Shown piece by piece: positions 1 to 7,186 of a stretch of 7,186 nucleotides of DNA. This DNA is from Bacteroidales bacterium. Its GTDB lineage: Bacteria > Bacteroidota > Bacteroidia > Bacteroidales > VadinHA17. The DNA lies in assembly GCA_003518245.1 (NCBI GenBank), contig DOZA01000098.1:1-7186 (forward strand). The letters are read 5' to 3'. Within the stretch, counting starts at the first letter, position 1. Every line of letters begins with the position of its first letter. The position numbers were made by a program, and so were the translations under genes. Under the pieces are notes generated by a model. That model was not told the origin of the DNA, made no database searches, and saw only the letters and a program-made list of their open reading frames with translations.

Positions 1-1127
1 GAAAAACAAAAGTGAGCTACCTGTTCATGACCACCAGCATAGAACAAGCGAAAGCAGAAGCATTTAACCTGCAGCAGGTAAAAGACCCACAGGGTATAAC
101 AGGCATGGAAAAAATATATCCCCGGGATGAATTCACTTCTGTCCTGGATGAAAAAATAAAGGAACTCGGAATTGTTTATACTACCTTCTCGCCAAACGAA
201 TTAATGGCTGAAGTATCCAGGGAAAAGCGGAACAGTATTCTCAGAACAATGACCAACGATGAATGGGATGGAAGATTATCTCACGAGATGCAGTTTATTA
301 ACAAACTGCATGGTAAATATCCTGGATTAATAATAAAAGACTGTTCACCTATTATATGGGATATGAGAAAACTCAAATCTGAAGCTGAAGTAGAGCTCAT
401 GCGTGAATCAGGAAGGATCGGTGTTGAAGCCCATAAGGCAGTTATGAAAGCAACAGGTGTTAATGTTACCGAAAAATACCTTGCCAACCTTTTTGAATTT
501 ACATGTAAGAATGAAGGTGCTTCAGGATTAAGTTATAATACAATAATAATGTCAGGCACCAATCATAGTTATGGTCATTACCATGCCTATGACCGGACAC
601 TGAATGATGGTGATTTTATAATTCTTGACGCCGGACCTGATTATAAATACTATGATGTTGATATTTCGACTACATTTCCTGCTAATGGTAAATTCAATGA
701 CAAACAAAGGGAATGCTATGAACTGGCATTACTTGTAAGTGAAACATGTATAAAATCATTCAAACCTGGCATTACCCTGGGGGATGTAGGGAATATAGCA
801 AAAAAAATACTTGTTGAAAACGGGTACAATACAGATAACGGGAGGTACCAGGGCTCGTATAGATTAAGAGTGGTTCCCACGTATAATTATGGTGGATATA
901 ACCACTCCATAGGTATGGCCGTGCATGATGGCATGGGAACCTTTAACTGGACGGATGAAATATTAAAACCCGGTTTTGTTTTTGCATGTGATATCATGAC
1001 CAGGGCTGACTCGGTTACAAGCGTGCGTATTGAAGAGACAGTGCTTATAACGGAGGATGGATGTGAAGTCCTGTCAAAAGGATTACCAAGATCAATTAAG
1101 GATATAGAAAAATTCATGAAAAAATAA
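1..1127 (+). CDS. M24 family metallopeptidase (Xaa-Pro aminopeptidase/creatinase-like), 5' partial
   Basis: The pita-bread M24 fold usually removes N-terminal residues preceding proline, using two metal ions. The frame is open to the left edge (codons in phase from base 3), so the GTG at 12 is probably internal. The first visible residues resemble the end of the AMP_N (creatinase N-terminal) domain, so roughly 100 residues are likely missing upstream. Counting from the GTG codon, metal ligands are visible at D206 and D217 (LDAG, then eleven residues to DIS), H298 (NHSIG) and E341 (RIEE). H305 in VHD is the conserved second histidine. The ligand normally in an IEPG motif is replaced by D327 in CDIM, exactly 29 residues after H298 as expected. 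The loop to E341 is short. The stop is 7 bp before the M1 peptidase gene, which suggests an operon. Family assignment is firm; substrate and activity are not. A non-peptidase M24 role is possible given the E-to-D change. Confidence 0.88.
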   Translation, partial: KTKVSYLFMTTSIEQAKAEAFNLQQVKDPQGITGMEKIYPRDEFTSVLDEKIKELGIVYTTFSPNELMAEVSREKRNSILRTMTNDEWDGRLSHEMQFINKLHGKYPGLIIKDCSPIIWDMRKLKSEAEVELMRESGRIGVEAHKAVMKATGVNVTEKYLANLFEFTCKNEGASGLSYNTIIMSGTNHSYGHYHAYDRTLNDGDFIILDAGPDYKYYDVDISTTFPANGKFNDKQRECYELALLVSETCIKSFKPGITLGDVGNIAKKILVENGYNTDNGRYQGSYRLRVVPTYNYGGYNHSIGMAVHDGMGTFNWTDEILKPGFVFACDIMTRADSVTSVRIEETVLITEDGCEVLSKGLPRSIKDIEKFMKK

Positions 1128-1134
1128 TTATACC

Positions 1135-3267
1135 ATGAAAACAATGTTTACTTTAATATTCTCTCTACTAATGTGCCAGCTTATACTGGCTCAACAAAAC
1201 GATATTAACGGTATTCCTGTCTCCCCGGAAAGATCAAGGGATTATGATGCAATAAATTACAGGGTGGAATTATCTTTTGATCTTAATAAAAAATACCTGG
1301 AAGGGTCAAACATAATCACTTTTACACCTTTATGCCATGGGCTTTCCACACTGAAGCTGGATGCTCAGTTTTTGACAGTCACTGATGTTTTATCTCACGG
1401 GACCCCTCTTTCGTATAAACAAACAGATAATAATTTATTTATTAACCTTATAAGAAACTACAGCTATAATGATACAGTTGTTATTACTGTTCATTATTAC
1501 CTTGACAAGGAAATAAATGGCTTAAGGTTCATTGATGCTGAAGGGGACAGGCCTGAGCAGGTTTCATCAAACTGCTTTCCCAACAAGGCAAGACAGTGGA
1601 TACCCTGTTATGATTTTCCAAACGACAAGGTAAGCCAGGAGTTTATAATAACCACAGACAGTAAATTCAAGGTATTGTCCAATGGTAAGCTAATAAGTGT
1701 TAATGAAAACAATAATGGTACGAGCACCTGGTACTGGAAACAGGAAAAACCTCACTCCACTTATCTTATAAGTCTTAGTATAGCTGATTACCTTGTCATA
1801 AAAGATTCACTCGGGGATCTGCCTGTTAATTACTGGGTTTATAAATCCATGGCAGATGATGTAGAAAGAGTCTTCGGCAAGACTCCTTATATGATTGACC
1901 TCTACAACCATATTTACCGGTATGAATTCCCCTGGGATAAATATGACCAGGTCATATCCGGCTATATGGGAGGAGGAGCGGAAGCCACATCAGCTACCTT
2001 GCTGGGTGAAGGAATAGTAACCGATGAATACACAGAACAGGATTACTACAGGGAATATGTTATTGCACATGAAATAGCTCACCAGTGGTGGGGCGACCTT
2101 ATTACATGCCGTAGCTGGGAACATACATGGCTTAATGAAAGTTTTGGTGTGTATTCTGACCATCTTTATACACGTTATGATAAAGGCAGGGCCGAAGGAG
2201 ATTATGATTTGCTTATAAAGAAGAACGCATACCTTAATGAAGCACATAACAGGTTCATGAGGCCGATAGTGTACCTGGACTATGAACATCCAGGGGATAA
2301 TTTCAACCGCCACACTTACCAGAAGGGTGCATGCATGCTTCATCTGCTCAGGCACATACTGGGTGATGATACATTCTTCAGGGTAATTAGTTCTTTTCTC
2401 CACAGACATGAATTTCAAGCGGTAACCACATACGATTTTATCAAATGCCTGAAAGATGTTAGCGGGCAAAATATGGACTGGTATTTTGACCAGTTCTTCT
2501 TTAAACCCGGCCATCCCGTTTTTAATGTAAGCAAATCATGGGATGAAACAAAAAAGGAATTAACCATAACGGTAATACAGGAACAGAATAAATGGGATGG
2601 GGTACCAATATATAAAATACCTGTAGGTATAGGTATATACATGGAAAACGATAAAAAAATAGTAAAGGAATTCTGGCTGAAAGATAAGGAAGAGAAAATA
2701 ATACTCCAGCTTAAGAAAAAACCCATCATGGTACGTTTTGATGAAGGAAATTTCCTGCTTAAAGAATGGACCTATAAGAAAGATATTGATGAACTTCTCT
2801 TCCAGGCTCATAATGATGATATGACGGGAAGGCTCTGGGCTGTTGAGCAACTTGCTGAGTACCACACCGACCAGAGAACACATGAATGCTGGAAAGAAAT
2901 TGCTGAGAATGATGATTTCTGGGCAGTCAGGGCCGCTGCTGTAAGCCAGGCAGGAAAATATTACGGCACTTCAAATGTTAATTTATTAAAGAGAGCTGCA
3001 AAGGAGAAAAGCTCAAAGGTAAGGACTGCAGCGGTCAGGGCTCTTGGAGATTTAAAAGATCCCTCATTGAAAGACTATTATAAGCAAATATTCAACCAGG
3101 AAGACAGCTATGCTGTCAAATCCGAAGCACTGATCGCCGTAGGTAAATGTGGCACTACCAGGGATATATCCTTCCTTGAAAACGCAGGCAGGCAGAAATC
3201 TTACCGCGATGTTGTTCATAATGCAGCACAGGAAGGAATATCAATTATTAAAGAGAAAAATAAATAA
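1135..3267 (+). CDS. Secreted M1 family zinc aminopeptidase-like protein with C-terminal HEAT-like domain
   Basis: Zinc peptidase of the gluzincin M1 family, expected to cleave N-terminal residues from peptides outside the cytoplasm. The 710-residue product starts with a Sec signal peptide (Lys2, then a hydrophobic stretch, cleavage likely after Ala19 in LILA). An N-terminal beta domain precedes the catalytic domain. The zinc site is HEIAH at 312-316 followed by E335 in LNES, the classical HEXXH-X18-E spacing. Y395 in HTYQKGA is the probable transition-state tyrosine. The substrate-amine motif, normally GAMEN or GGMEN, reads GGGAEA at 279-284: the glutamate (E283) is kept but Met and Asn are both Ala. 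A beta-sandwich follows from about 460 (GHPVFNV), then HEAT-like helical repeats from about 555 to 705. No Shine-Dalgarno site precedes the ATG; a second in-frame ATG at 1144 is less likely because it shortens the signal's basic end. The gene lies 7 bp after the M24 gene. Family call is secure; specificity is unknown. Confidence 0.95.
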   Translation: MKTMFTLIFSLLMCQLILAQQNDINGIPVSPERSRDYDAINYRVELSFDLNKKYLEGSNIITFTPLCHGLSTLKLDAQFLTVTDVLSHGTPLSYKQTDNNLFINLIRNYSYNDTVVITVHYYLDKEINGLRFIDAEGDRPEQVSSNCFPNKARQWIPCYDFPNDKVSQEFIITTDSKFKVLSNGKLISVNENNNGTSTWYWKQEKPHSTYLISLSIADYLVIKDSLGDLPVNYWVYKSMADDVERVFGKTPYMIDLYNHIYRYEFPWDKYDQVISGYMGGGAEATSATLLGEGIVTDEYTEQDYYREYVIAHEIAHQWWGDLITCRSWEHTWLNESFGVYSDHLYTRYDKGRAEGDYDLLIKKNAYLNEAHNRFMRPIVYLDYEHPGDNFNRHTYQKGACMLHLLRHILGDDTFFRVISSFLHRHEFQAVTTYDFIKCLKDVSGQNMDWYFDQFFFKPGHPVFNVSKSWDETKKELTITVIQEQNKWDGVPIYKIPVGIGIYMENDKKIVKEFWLKDKEEKIILQLKKKPIMVRFDEGNFLLKEWTYKKDIDELLFQAHNDDMTGRLWAVEQLAEYHTDQRTHECWKEIAENDDFWAVRAAAVSQAGKYYGTSNVNLLKRAAKEKSSKVRTAAVRALGDLKDPSLKDYYKQIFNQEDSYAVKSEALIAVGKCGTTRDISFLENAGRQKSYRDVVHNAAQEGISIIKEKNK

Positions 3268-3276
3268 ATCAATAAT

Positions 3277-3282
3277 GGGAGG
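3277..3282 (+). promoter_or_regulatory. Shine-Dalgarno site deciding the sulfatase start
   Basis: GGGAGG lies 7 nt upstream of the ATG at 3290, a textbook spacing. It favours 3290 over the in-frame ATG at 3275 (which overlaps this site) and over the far upstream ATG at 3149, which lies inside the M1 peptidase gene. The starts at 1135 and 4903 lack such a site, so strong SD use here stands out. Confidence 0.7.
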
Positions 3283-3289
3283 ACATAAG

Positions 3290-4777
3290 ATGAGAAAAAT
3301 TAAAATAATAAAGAGAATCCTTTGTATTTCTCCCGTACTGCTATTTCTTGTGTTAATGCAGGCATGTGTAAATACAAAGAACAAAGATGATCTGAAAAAA
3401 CCCAATGTCGTTTATATACTGGCAGACCAGTGGAGGGCACAGGCAACGTCGTATAACGGTGATCCTAATGTAAAAGGAAGGACACCAAACCTTGACCGGA
3501 TAGCAGAGACAGGTCTAAACTACCGTAATGCTGTATCAGTATGCCCGGTGTGCACTCCCCACAGGGCAGCACTTCTCACAGGCAGGTACCCTACAAGCAC
3601 AGGCATGTTCTTCAATGACTTACATCTACCTGCAGATGAGTATAACATGGCAGAAATATTCAAGGAAGCAGGATATCAGACTGCCTATATTGGCAAATGG
3701 CACCTGGATGGCATGGGAAGATTCGAGTTCACCCCTGCGGAGCGACGACAGGGTTTTGACTACTGGAAAGCACTGGAATGTTCCCATGATTATAATAACC
3801 TCCTTTATTATTCAGGTGATAGTGATCAGAAACATTACTGGGCAGGTTATGGTCCATATGCCGAAACTAATGATGCCATTGATTATATCAGGGAACATTC
3901 TGACGGCGAAAAACCTTTCTTACTGTTCCTCTCGTGGGGAGCACCTCATTTCCCCCATCACACTGCCCCTGAAAGATTTCAGAATATCTTCAGGGAAGAG
4001 GGTATATCGCTAGCTCCCAATGTACCTGATGAAATGAAAGAAAAAGCTAAAGAAGAATCAGTGGGATATTATTCTCATATTATGGCACTTGATAGCTGCA
4101 TAGGCAAACTGCAGAAAACCCTGGAGGAAGAAAATATTTCCGGAAACACCATATTTGTATTTAGCTCTGACCATGGAGAAATGATGGGGGCGCACTCTGT
4201 ACGCCCAAAGCTCAAACAACTAGCATATGCTGAATCAGTAAGGGTACCCTTTCTCCTGAAATATCCTGCTGTATTCGGGAATGAAAAAATAATTGTGAAC
4301 AGTCCTATCAATACACCGGATATTCTTCCAACCATTCTTGACCTGGCAGATATCCCGGTGCCCAAATCAGTTGAAGGCAAAAGTATGGCTCAGGCAATAA
4401 CCAATCCCGATGCATTTGCAGATAAAGCTGCAGTGGTAATGAGTGTATCTCCCTTTGATAACCCGGAAAATGATGAATACAGGGGCATATATACCAGCAG
4501 GTATACCTATATTGAAAACCTTGAAGGACCATGGCTCATGTATGATAATGAAAAAGATCCATTCCAGATGAATAATCTTGTTGATAACCCTGAATATGAG
4601 AATCTGTTAAAAGAACTTGATTCAAAACTATCAGAAAAACTTAATACGATAGGTGATGAATTCAGGCCCAGGGATTATTATATTGAGAAATGGGGATACA
4701 AACTGAATAAATGGGGACATATTGACTATAGCGCAGATGCAGAACCCCAGGGGCCGGGATTAAATAAAGACAAATAG
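3290..4777 (+). CDS. S1 family Cys-type sulfatase, probable lipoprotein
   Basis: Hydrolyses sulfate esters (or sulfamates) through a formylglycine residue made from cysteine by a maturase. With the start at 3290 the product has 495 residues, normal for the family. The N-terminus is basic, then hydrophobic, ending in LMQAC with Cys26 as likely lipidation site, so a membrane-anchored envelope enzyme is expected; the lipobox is not canonical (Met at -3, Gln at -2). The sulfatase signature CTPHRAALLTG places the modified cysteine at C88, with P90 and R92. Calcium-ligand positions are D46-Q47 (ADQWR) and D294-H295 (SSDHGE). K136 and H138 in GKWH, H220 in APHFP and K307 are further expected active-site residues. 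The D-Q/D-H ligand set is, from memory, that of the phosphonate monoester hydrolase/choline sulfatase branch. The C-terminus carries the usual YDNEKDPFQMNNL segment. The gene starts 22 bp after the M1 peptidase stop, likely in the same transcript. No maturase is in the window. Substrate cannot be read from sequence; a sulfated glycan is the likeliest guess. Confidence 0.93.
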   Translation: MRKIKIIKRILCISPVLLFLVLMQACVNTKNKDDLKKPNVVYILADQWRAQATSYNGDPNVKGRTPNLDRIAETGLNYRNAVSVCPVCTPHRAALLTGRYPTSTGMFFNDLHLPADEYNMAEIFKEAGYQTAYIGKWHLDGMGRFEFTPAERRQGFDYWKALECSHDYNNLLYYSGDSDQKHYWAGYGPYAETNDAIDYIREHSDGEKPFLLFLSWGAPHFPHHTAPERFQNIFREEGISLAPNVPDEMKEKAKEESVGYYSHIMALDSCIGKLQKTLEEENISGNTIFVFSSDHGEMMGAHSVRPKLKQLAYAESVRVPFLLKYPAVFGNEKIIVNSPINTPDILPTILDLADIPVPKSVEGKSMAQAITNPDAFADKAAVVMSVSPFDNPENDEYRGIYTSRYTYIENLEGPWLMYDNEKDPFQMNNLVDNPEYENLLKELDSKLSEKLNTIGDEFRPRDYYIEKWGYKLNKWGHIDYSADAEPQGPGLNKDK

Positions 4778-4902
4778 AGATCAGCAATGAACCTTCTAAT
4801 GCAAAAGACAAATTTTAATTAAAAGAAAAACATTTGCACATCTCAATATCAAACTTATAGAACAGAATTTTTATACTAGAAAAAGTTAATAATAATACAT
4901 AT
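4778..4902 (+). promoter_or_regulatory. AT-rich gap, possible weak promoter for the isomerase gene
   Basis: This 125-bp gap is the longest in the window and contains no ORF or tRNA. TTTG at 4833-4836 could be a Bacteroidota -33 box, and TATAG begins 19 nt later at 4856, but the downstream box matches the TAnnTTTG consensus only at its first bases. A 12-bp perfect AT palindrome sits at 4813-4824 (TTTTAATTAAAA). There is no GC stem with a T-run, so no terminator is seen. Read-through from the sulfatase gene remains possible. Confidence 0.2.
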
Positions 4903-6336
4903 ATGGGGAAAAAATATGGATTAAAAGCAGGTCTGTTTGGAATCGGTCTTGATGCTTACTGGGATCAGTTCGAAGGTTTAAAGGTCAGGCTTGAAGGATA
5001 CATTAACGAAGTCTGTAACAGGCTCAGATCTTTTGATGCCGAGATTGTAAACCTCGGACTTATTGACAATACACATAAAGCATTTGAGGCAGGACATAAT
5101 TTCCGGAAGGAAGATGTTGATATAATATTCCTGTATGTAACAACTTATGCCCTTTCTTCAACAGTATTACCCGTAGTACAAATAGCTAATGTGCCTGTTG
5201 TAATTCTTAACCTGTCGCCTGAAAAAGCTATTGACTATGAAAATTTCAACAGGCTGGGGAACCGCACTGCAATGACAGGTGAATGGCTGGCATATTGCTC
5301 TTCCTGCCCGGTACCTGAAATAGCCAATGTTTTCAACAGAGTTGGAATACAGTTTCATCAGATCACGGGATCTCTTAATGATGATGAAGAATGCTGGAAT
5401 GAAATATCTGAATGGATAGAGGCAGCAAAGGTAAAAAAGACAATGGCGCATAACAGGCTGGGTTGTTTAGGAACCTATTATAGCGGCATGCTTGATATGT
5501 ACTCCGATCTGACACAGCAGTATGCTCATTTTGGAGGTCATATTGAAATTATTGAAGTGGATGAATTAACTTCTATAAGAAGAGATATAACTGAAGCTAT
5601 AATTGACAAACGGGTAAAAGTGTTTTATGATAAATTCGAAATTGATCCTGCATGCTCCAGAACAGACTTGCGTAGTGCTGCCCGTACATCTGTCGCCCTG
5701 GATAAACTGGTTGAAAAATATGATCTCGGATCAATTGCTTATTATTATAAAGGCTCGGGGGTATCAGAAAACGAAGACACTATAAGCTCAATAATTATTG
5801 GAAATTCATTGCTTACATCAAGAAGTATCCCTGTAGCCGGGGAATATGATATTAAGAATGCCCGGGCAATGAAAATTATGGATAGCTTTGGTGCAGGAGG
5901 CTCTTTTACAGAGTATTATGCAATGGATTTCAATGATGATGTTATTCTAATGGGCCATGATGGTCCCGGTCATATAAAGATAGCTGAGGGAAAAATAAGG
6001 ATCAAACCGCTTGAAGAATATCATGGTAAAGTAGGGAAAGGATTGTCAATCGAAATGTCGGTAAAACACGGCCCTGTAACTTTGCTTGCTGTTGTTCAAA
6101 GAGCAGATGGAAAATTAATGTTCCTGCTGGCTGAAGGAGAATCAGTGCCCGGGCCATTACTTGAAATAGGTAATACCAACAGCCGGTACAGGTTTCCTGT
6201 TGGTGTAAAAAGATTTATTGAGGAATGGAACAGTCATGGTCCTGCTCACCATTGTGCAGTAGGTATCGGACATATATCTTCAAAGATCATTAAACTGGCT
6301 AAGCTCCTGAATATGGAAGTTATCAAAGTTTGCTAA
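4903..6336 (+). CDS. L-fucose/L-arabinose isomerase family protein
   Basis: The family interconverts aldoses and ketoses with a divalent metal in the cytoplasm. The 477-residue product has no signal peptide. The N-terminal part, to about residue 280, is alternating Rossmann-like segments (for example DVDIIFLYV and PVVILNL). The C-terminal half holds conserved active-site candidates: E289/E291 in SENED, E314 in AGEYD, E337 in SFTEYY, H352 and H357 in GHDGPGH, and H449-H450 in GPAHH. These recall the two Glu and two His metal ligands of AraA, but spacing differs from E. coli AraA, so residue-for-residue pairing is uncertain. The pattern matches the broad, mostly uncharacterised AraA/FucI-like group annotated in Bacteroidota, Verrucomicrobiota and Planctomycetota rather than classical AraA. 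The ATG at 4903 is the first start after an in-frame stop at 4858 and has no SD site. A Tat-exported protein gene follows 47 bp later. Sugar substrate is unknown; pentose, 6-deoxyhexose or a non-isomerase role are all open. Confidence 0.85.
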   Translation: MGKKYGLKAGLFGIGLDAYWDQFEGLKVRLEGYINEVCNRLRSFDAEIVNLGLIDNTHKAFEAGHNFRKEDVDIIFLYVTTYALSSTVLPVVQIANVPVVILNLSPEKAIDYENFNRLGNRTAMTGEWLAYCSSCPVPEIANVFNRVGIQFHQITGSLNDDEECWNEISEWIEAAKVKKTMAHNRLGCLGTYYSGMLDMYSDLTQQYAHFGGHIEIIEVDELTSIRRDITEAIIDKRVKVFYDKFEIDPACSRTDLRSAARTSVALDKLVEKYDLGSIAYYYKGSGVSENEDTISSIIIGNSLLTSRSIPVAGEYDIKNARAMKIMDSFGAGGSFTEYYAMDFNDDVILMGHDGPGHIKIAEGKIRIKPLEEYHGKVGKGLSIEMSVKHGPVTLLAVVQRADGKLMFLLAEGESVPGPLLEIGNTNSRYRFPVGVKRFIEEWNSHGPAHHCAVGIGHISSKIIKLAKLLNMEVIKVC

Positions 6337-6383
6337 AACCATTTAATATAACCATTATCAGAACAGAACTAAAAAACAATCAT

Positions 6384-7186
6384 ATGAAAAACAACAGATG
6401 TGCAGCAGGCTGTAATTTCAGCACCAACCGGCGTGATTTTTTAAAGAAATCTGCTCTTGTTGCAGCCGGATCAGTATTTATGGGCAGTTTCGCATCCTTC
6501 GCCTCAGAAAGGAATTATGTCCTTCCACGGATTCATTCATACGGGAAAGCCCGTAAATACATACCACAGATTGAAGTTGCCTTTGTAAGGAGGAAAGAAG
6601 ATTACGGCATGTGGTGGCCGGGTGCTATATATGACGGAGAAGAAGCACTCAGGAAATATACTGAGGGACTTAATAAGATATCCAAAGAATCCGGGGTTGA
6701 GCTTAACATCAGAAAATCTCCTGTTTTCAACCTTGAAGAAGCTGATAAATGGCTGGCAAAAGCCAGATCGTCAAATGCTGACGGTTTGGTAGTTATGGTG
6801 CTTGACCGCCAGCAGCACTCATGGCCAACAGCAAAAAAAGCTTCGGAATCAGGTATTCCTGCTGTTATATTTTCACCGCTGGGAACCTCATTTACAACAA
6901 ACACAGCAGGTTATTCCGGCAAGCCAGGATGTGTTGTCTATTCAACAAATGACTTCAGCCAGCTTGAATACGGGATCCGTATGCTGGAAGCAGGGGCCCG
7001 TATAAAACAAAGCCGCTGCGTTATAATAGCGGGAAATAAAAGAATGCAAACCAAACTGGCTGATACTGGTATTAGCCTGCAATATGTTCCGGCAGATACA
7101 TTTATTAATACCTATAACACTACCAGTGTAAACAGTGATATTATTGCATTGGCTGACGAATATATTGGCCAGGCCCGTGATATAAG
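6384..7186 (+). CDS. Tat-exported protein with isomerase-like N-terminal fold, 3' partial
   Basis: The frame opens at ATG 6384 and runs without a stop to the right edge, giving 267 residues. A twin-arginine signal is clear: NRRDFLKK with R16-R17, a weakly hydrophobic stretch, and a probable cleavage after Ala40 (SFA). This implies export of a folded, perhaps metal- or cofactor-bearing, protein. The mature part is a Rossmann-like alternation: IEVAFVRR near the start, NADGLVVMVL, then IPAVIFSP, then RCVIIAG. The order and spacing parallel the N-terminal region of the preceding isomerase-family protein (DVDIIFLYV, VPVVILNL, RLGCLGTY), including a helix ending just before the last strand and a shared VPAD/EVDE-like turn followed by Thr/Asn/Ser-rich residues. 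I infer a divergent relative of the same fold, or possibly a periplasmic sugar-binding-like protein. The catalytic half, if present, lies beyond the window. No close named family is recognised. The gene starts 47 bp after the isomerase stop and has no strong SD site. Confidence 0.85.
   Translation, partial: MKNNRCAAGCNFSTNRRDFLKKSALVAAGSVFMGSFASFASERNYVLPRIHSYGKARKYIPQIEVAFVRRKEDYGMWWPGAIYDGEEALRKYTEGLNKISKESGVELNIRKSPVFNLEEADKWLAKARSSNADGLVVMVLDRQQHSWPTAKKASESGIPAVIFSPLGTSFTTNTAGYSGKPGCVVYSTNDFSQLEYGIRMLEAGARIKQSRCVIIAGNKRMQTKLADTGISLQYVPADTFINTYNTTSVNSDIIALADEYIGQARDI

Noticed and set aside
12..14. GTG as the true start of the M24 gene
   Set aside because: The frame is open to the left edge, and the residues following GTG match the middle or end of the AMP_N domain, so the real start should lie upstream of the window.
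1990..2514. Long minus-strand reading frame of 174 codons opposite the M1 peptidase catalytic region
   Set aside because: It lies entirely antisense to a well-supported conserved domain and its translation is Cys/Ile/Phe-rich without any recognisable motif.
3149..3289. In-frame extension of the sulfatase from ATG 3149
   Set aside because: It overlaps the end of the M1 gene by over 100 bp and would bury the lipoprotein signal inside the protein; the SD-supported ATG at 3290 fits better.
3528..4013. Plus-strand frame of 161 codons inside the sulfatase gene
   Set aside because: It covers the sulfatase signature in another frame; the composition is atypical and no domain is visible.
4813..4824. 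Perfect 12-bp palindrome TTTTAATTAAAA in the gap after the sulfatase
   Set aside because: It is all A/T with no loop or GC stem, so it is neither a convincing terminator nor a specific operator; such palindromes are common by chance in AT-rich gaps.
6802..7005. Short plus-strand frame of 67 codons near the right edge
   Set aside because: It is fully inside the Tat-signal protein's reading frame region in another frame, with low-complexity Gln/Ser-rich translation.

Overview
This window looks like a piece of a Bacteroidota chromosome, plausibly a Bacteroidales or Marinilabiliales-type degrader. The grounds are moderate to low GC, AT-rich leaders mostly without Shine-Dalgarno sites, exported M1 peptidase and sulfatase-lipoprotein genes side by side, and a Tat-exported protein beside a sugar isomerase homologue. 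The taxonomy is inferred from gene content and style; no marker gene is present. All five genes are on the + strand. I see no rRNA, tRNA, CRISPR array, insertion sequence or clear terminator.

Layout: (1) 1-1127 is the 3' part of an M24 (Xaa-Pro aminopeptidase/creatinase-like) peptidase, cut by the left edge. (2) 1135-3267 is a secreted M1-family zinc metallopeptidase with a C-terminal HEAT-like domain. (3) 3290-4777 is a Cys-type S1 sulfatase, probably a lipoprotein. (4) 4903-6336, after a 125-bp AT-rich gap, is a cytoplasmic protein of the L-fucose/L-arabinose isomerase fold family. (5) 6384 to the right edge is a twin-arginine signal protein whose N-terminal region resembles the Rossmann-like N-terminal part of gene 4, but in exported form.

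Genes 1-3 are separated by only 7 and 22 bp and probably form one transcript. Genes 4-5 follow after 125 bp and 47 bp and may be read through or have their own promoter. A working hypothesis is that the cluster processes a sulfated, peptide-bearing glycan or glycoprotein: peptidases trim the peptide, the sulfatase removes sulfate, and the isomerase-fold proteins handle the released sugar. No glycoside hydrolase, SusC/SusD pair or sugar kinase lies inside the window, so this is inference from neighbourhood only. The points most worth following up are the exported isomerase-like protein next to its cytoplasmic relative, and the altered active-site motifs in both peptidases.
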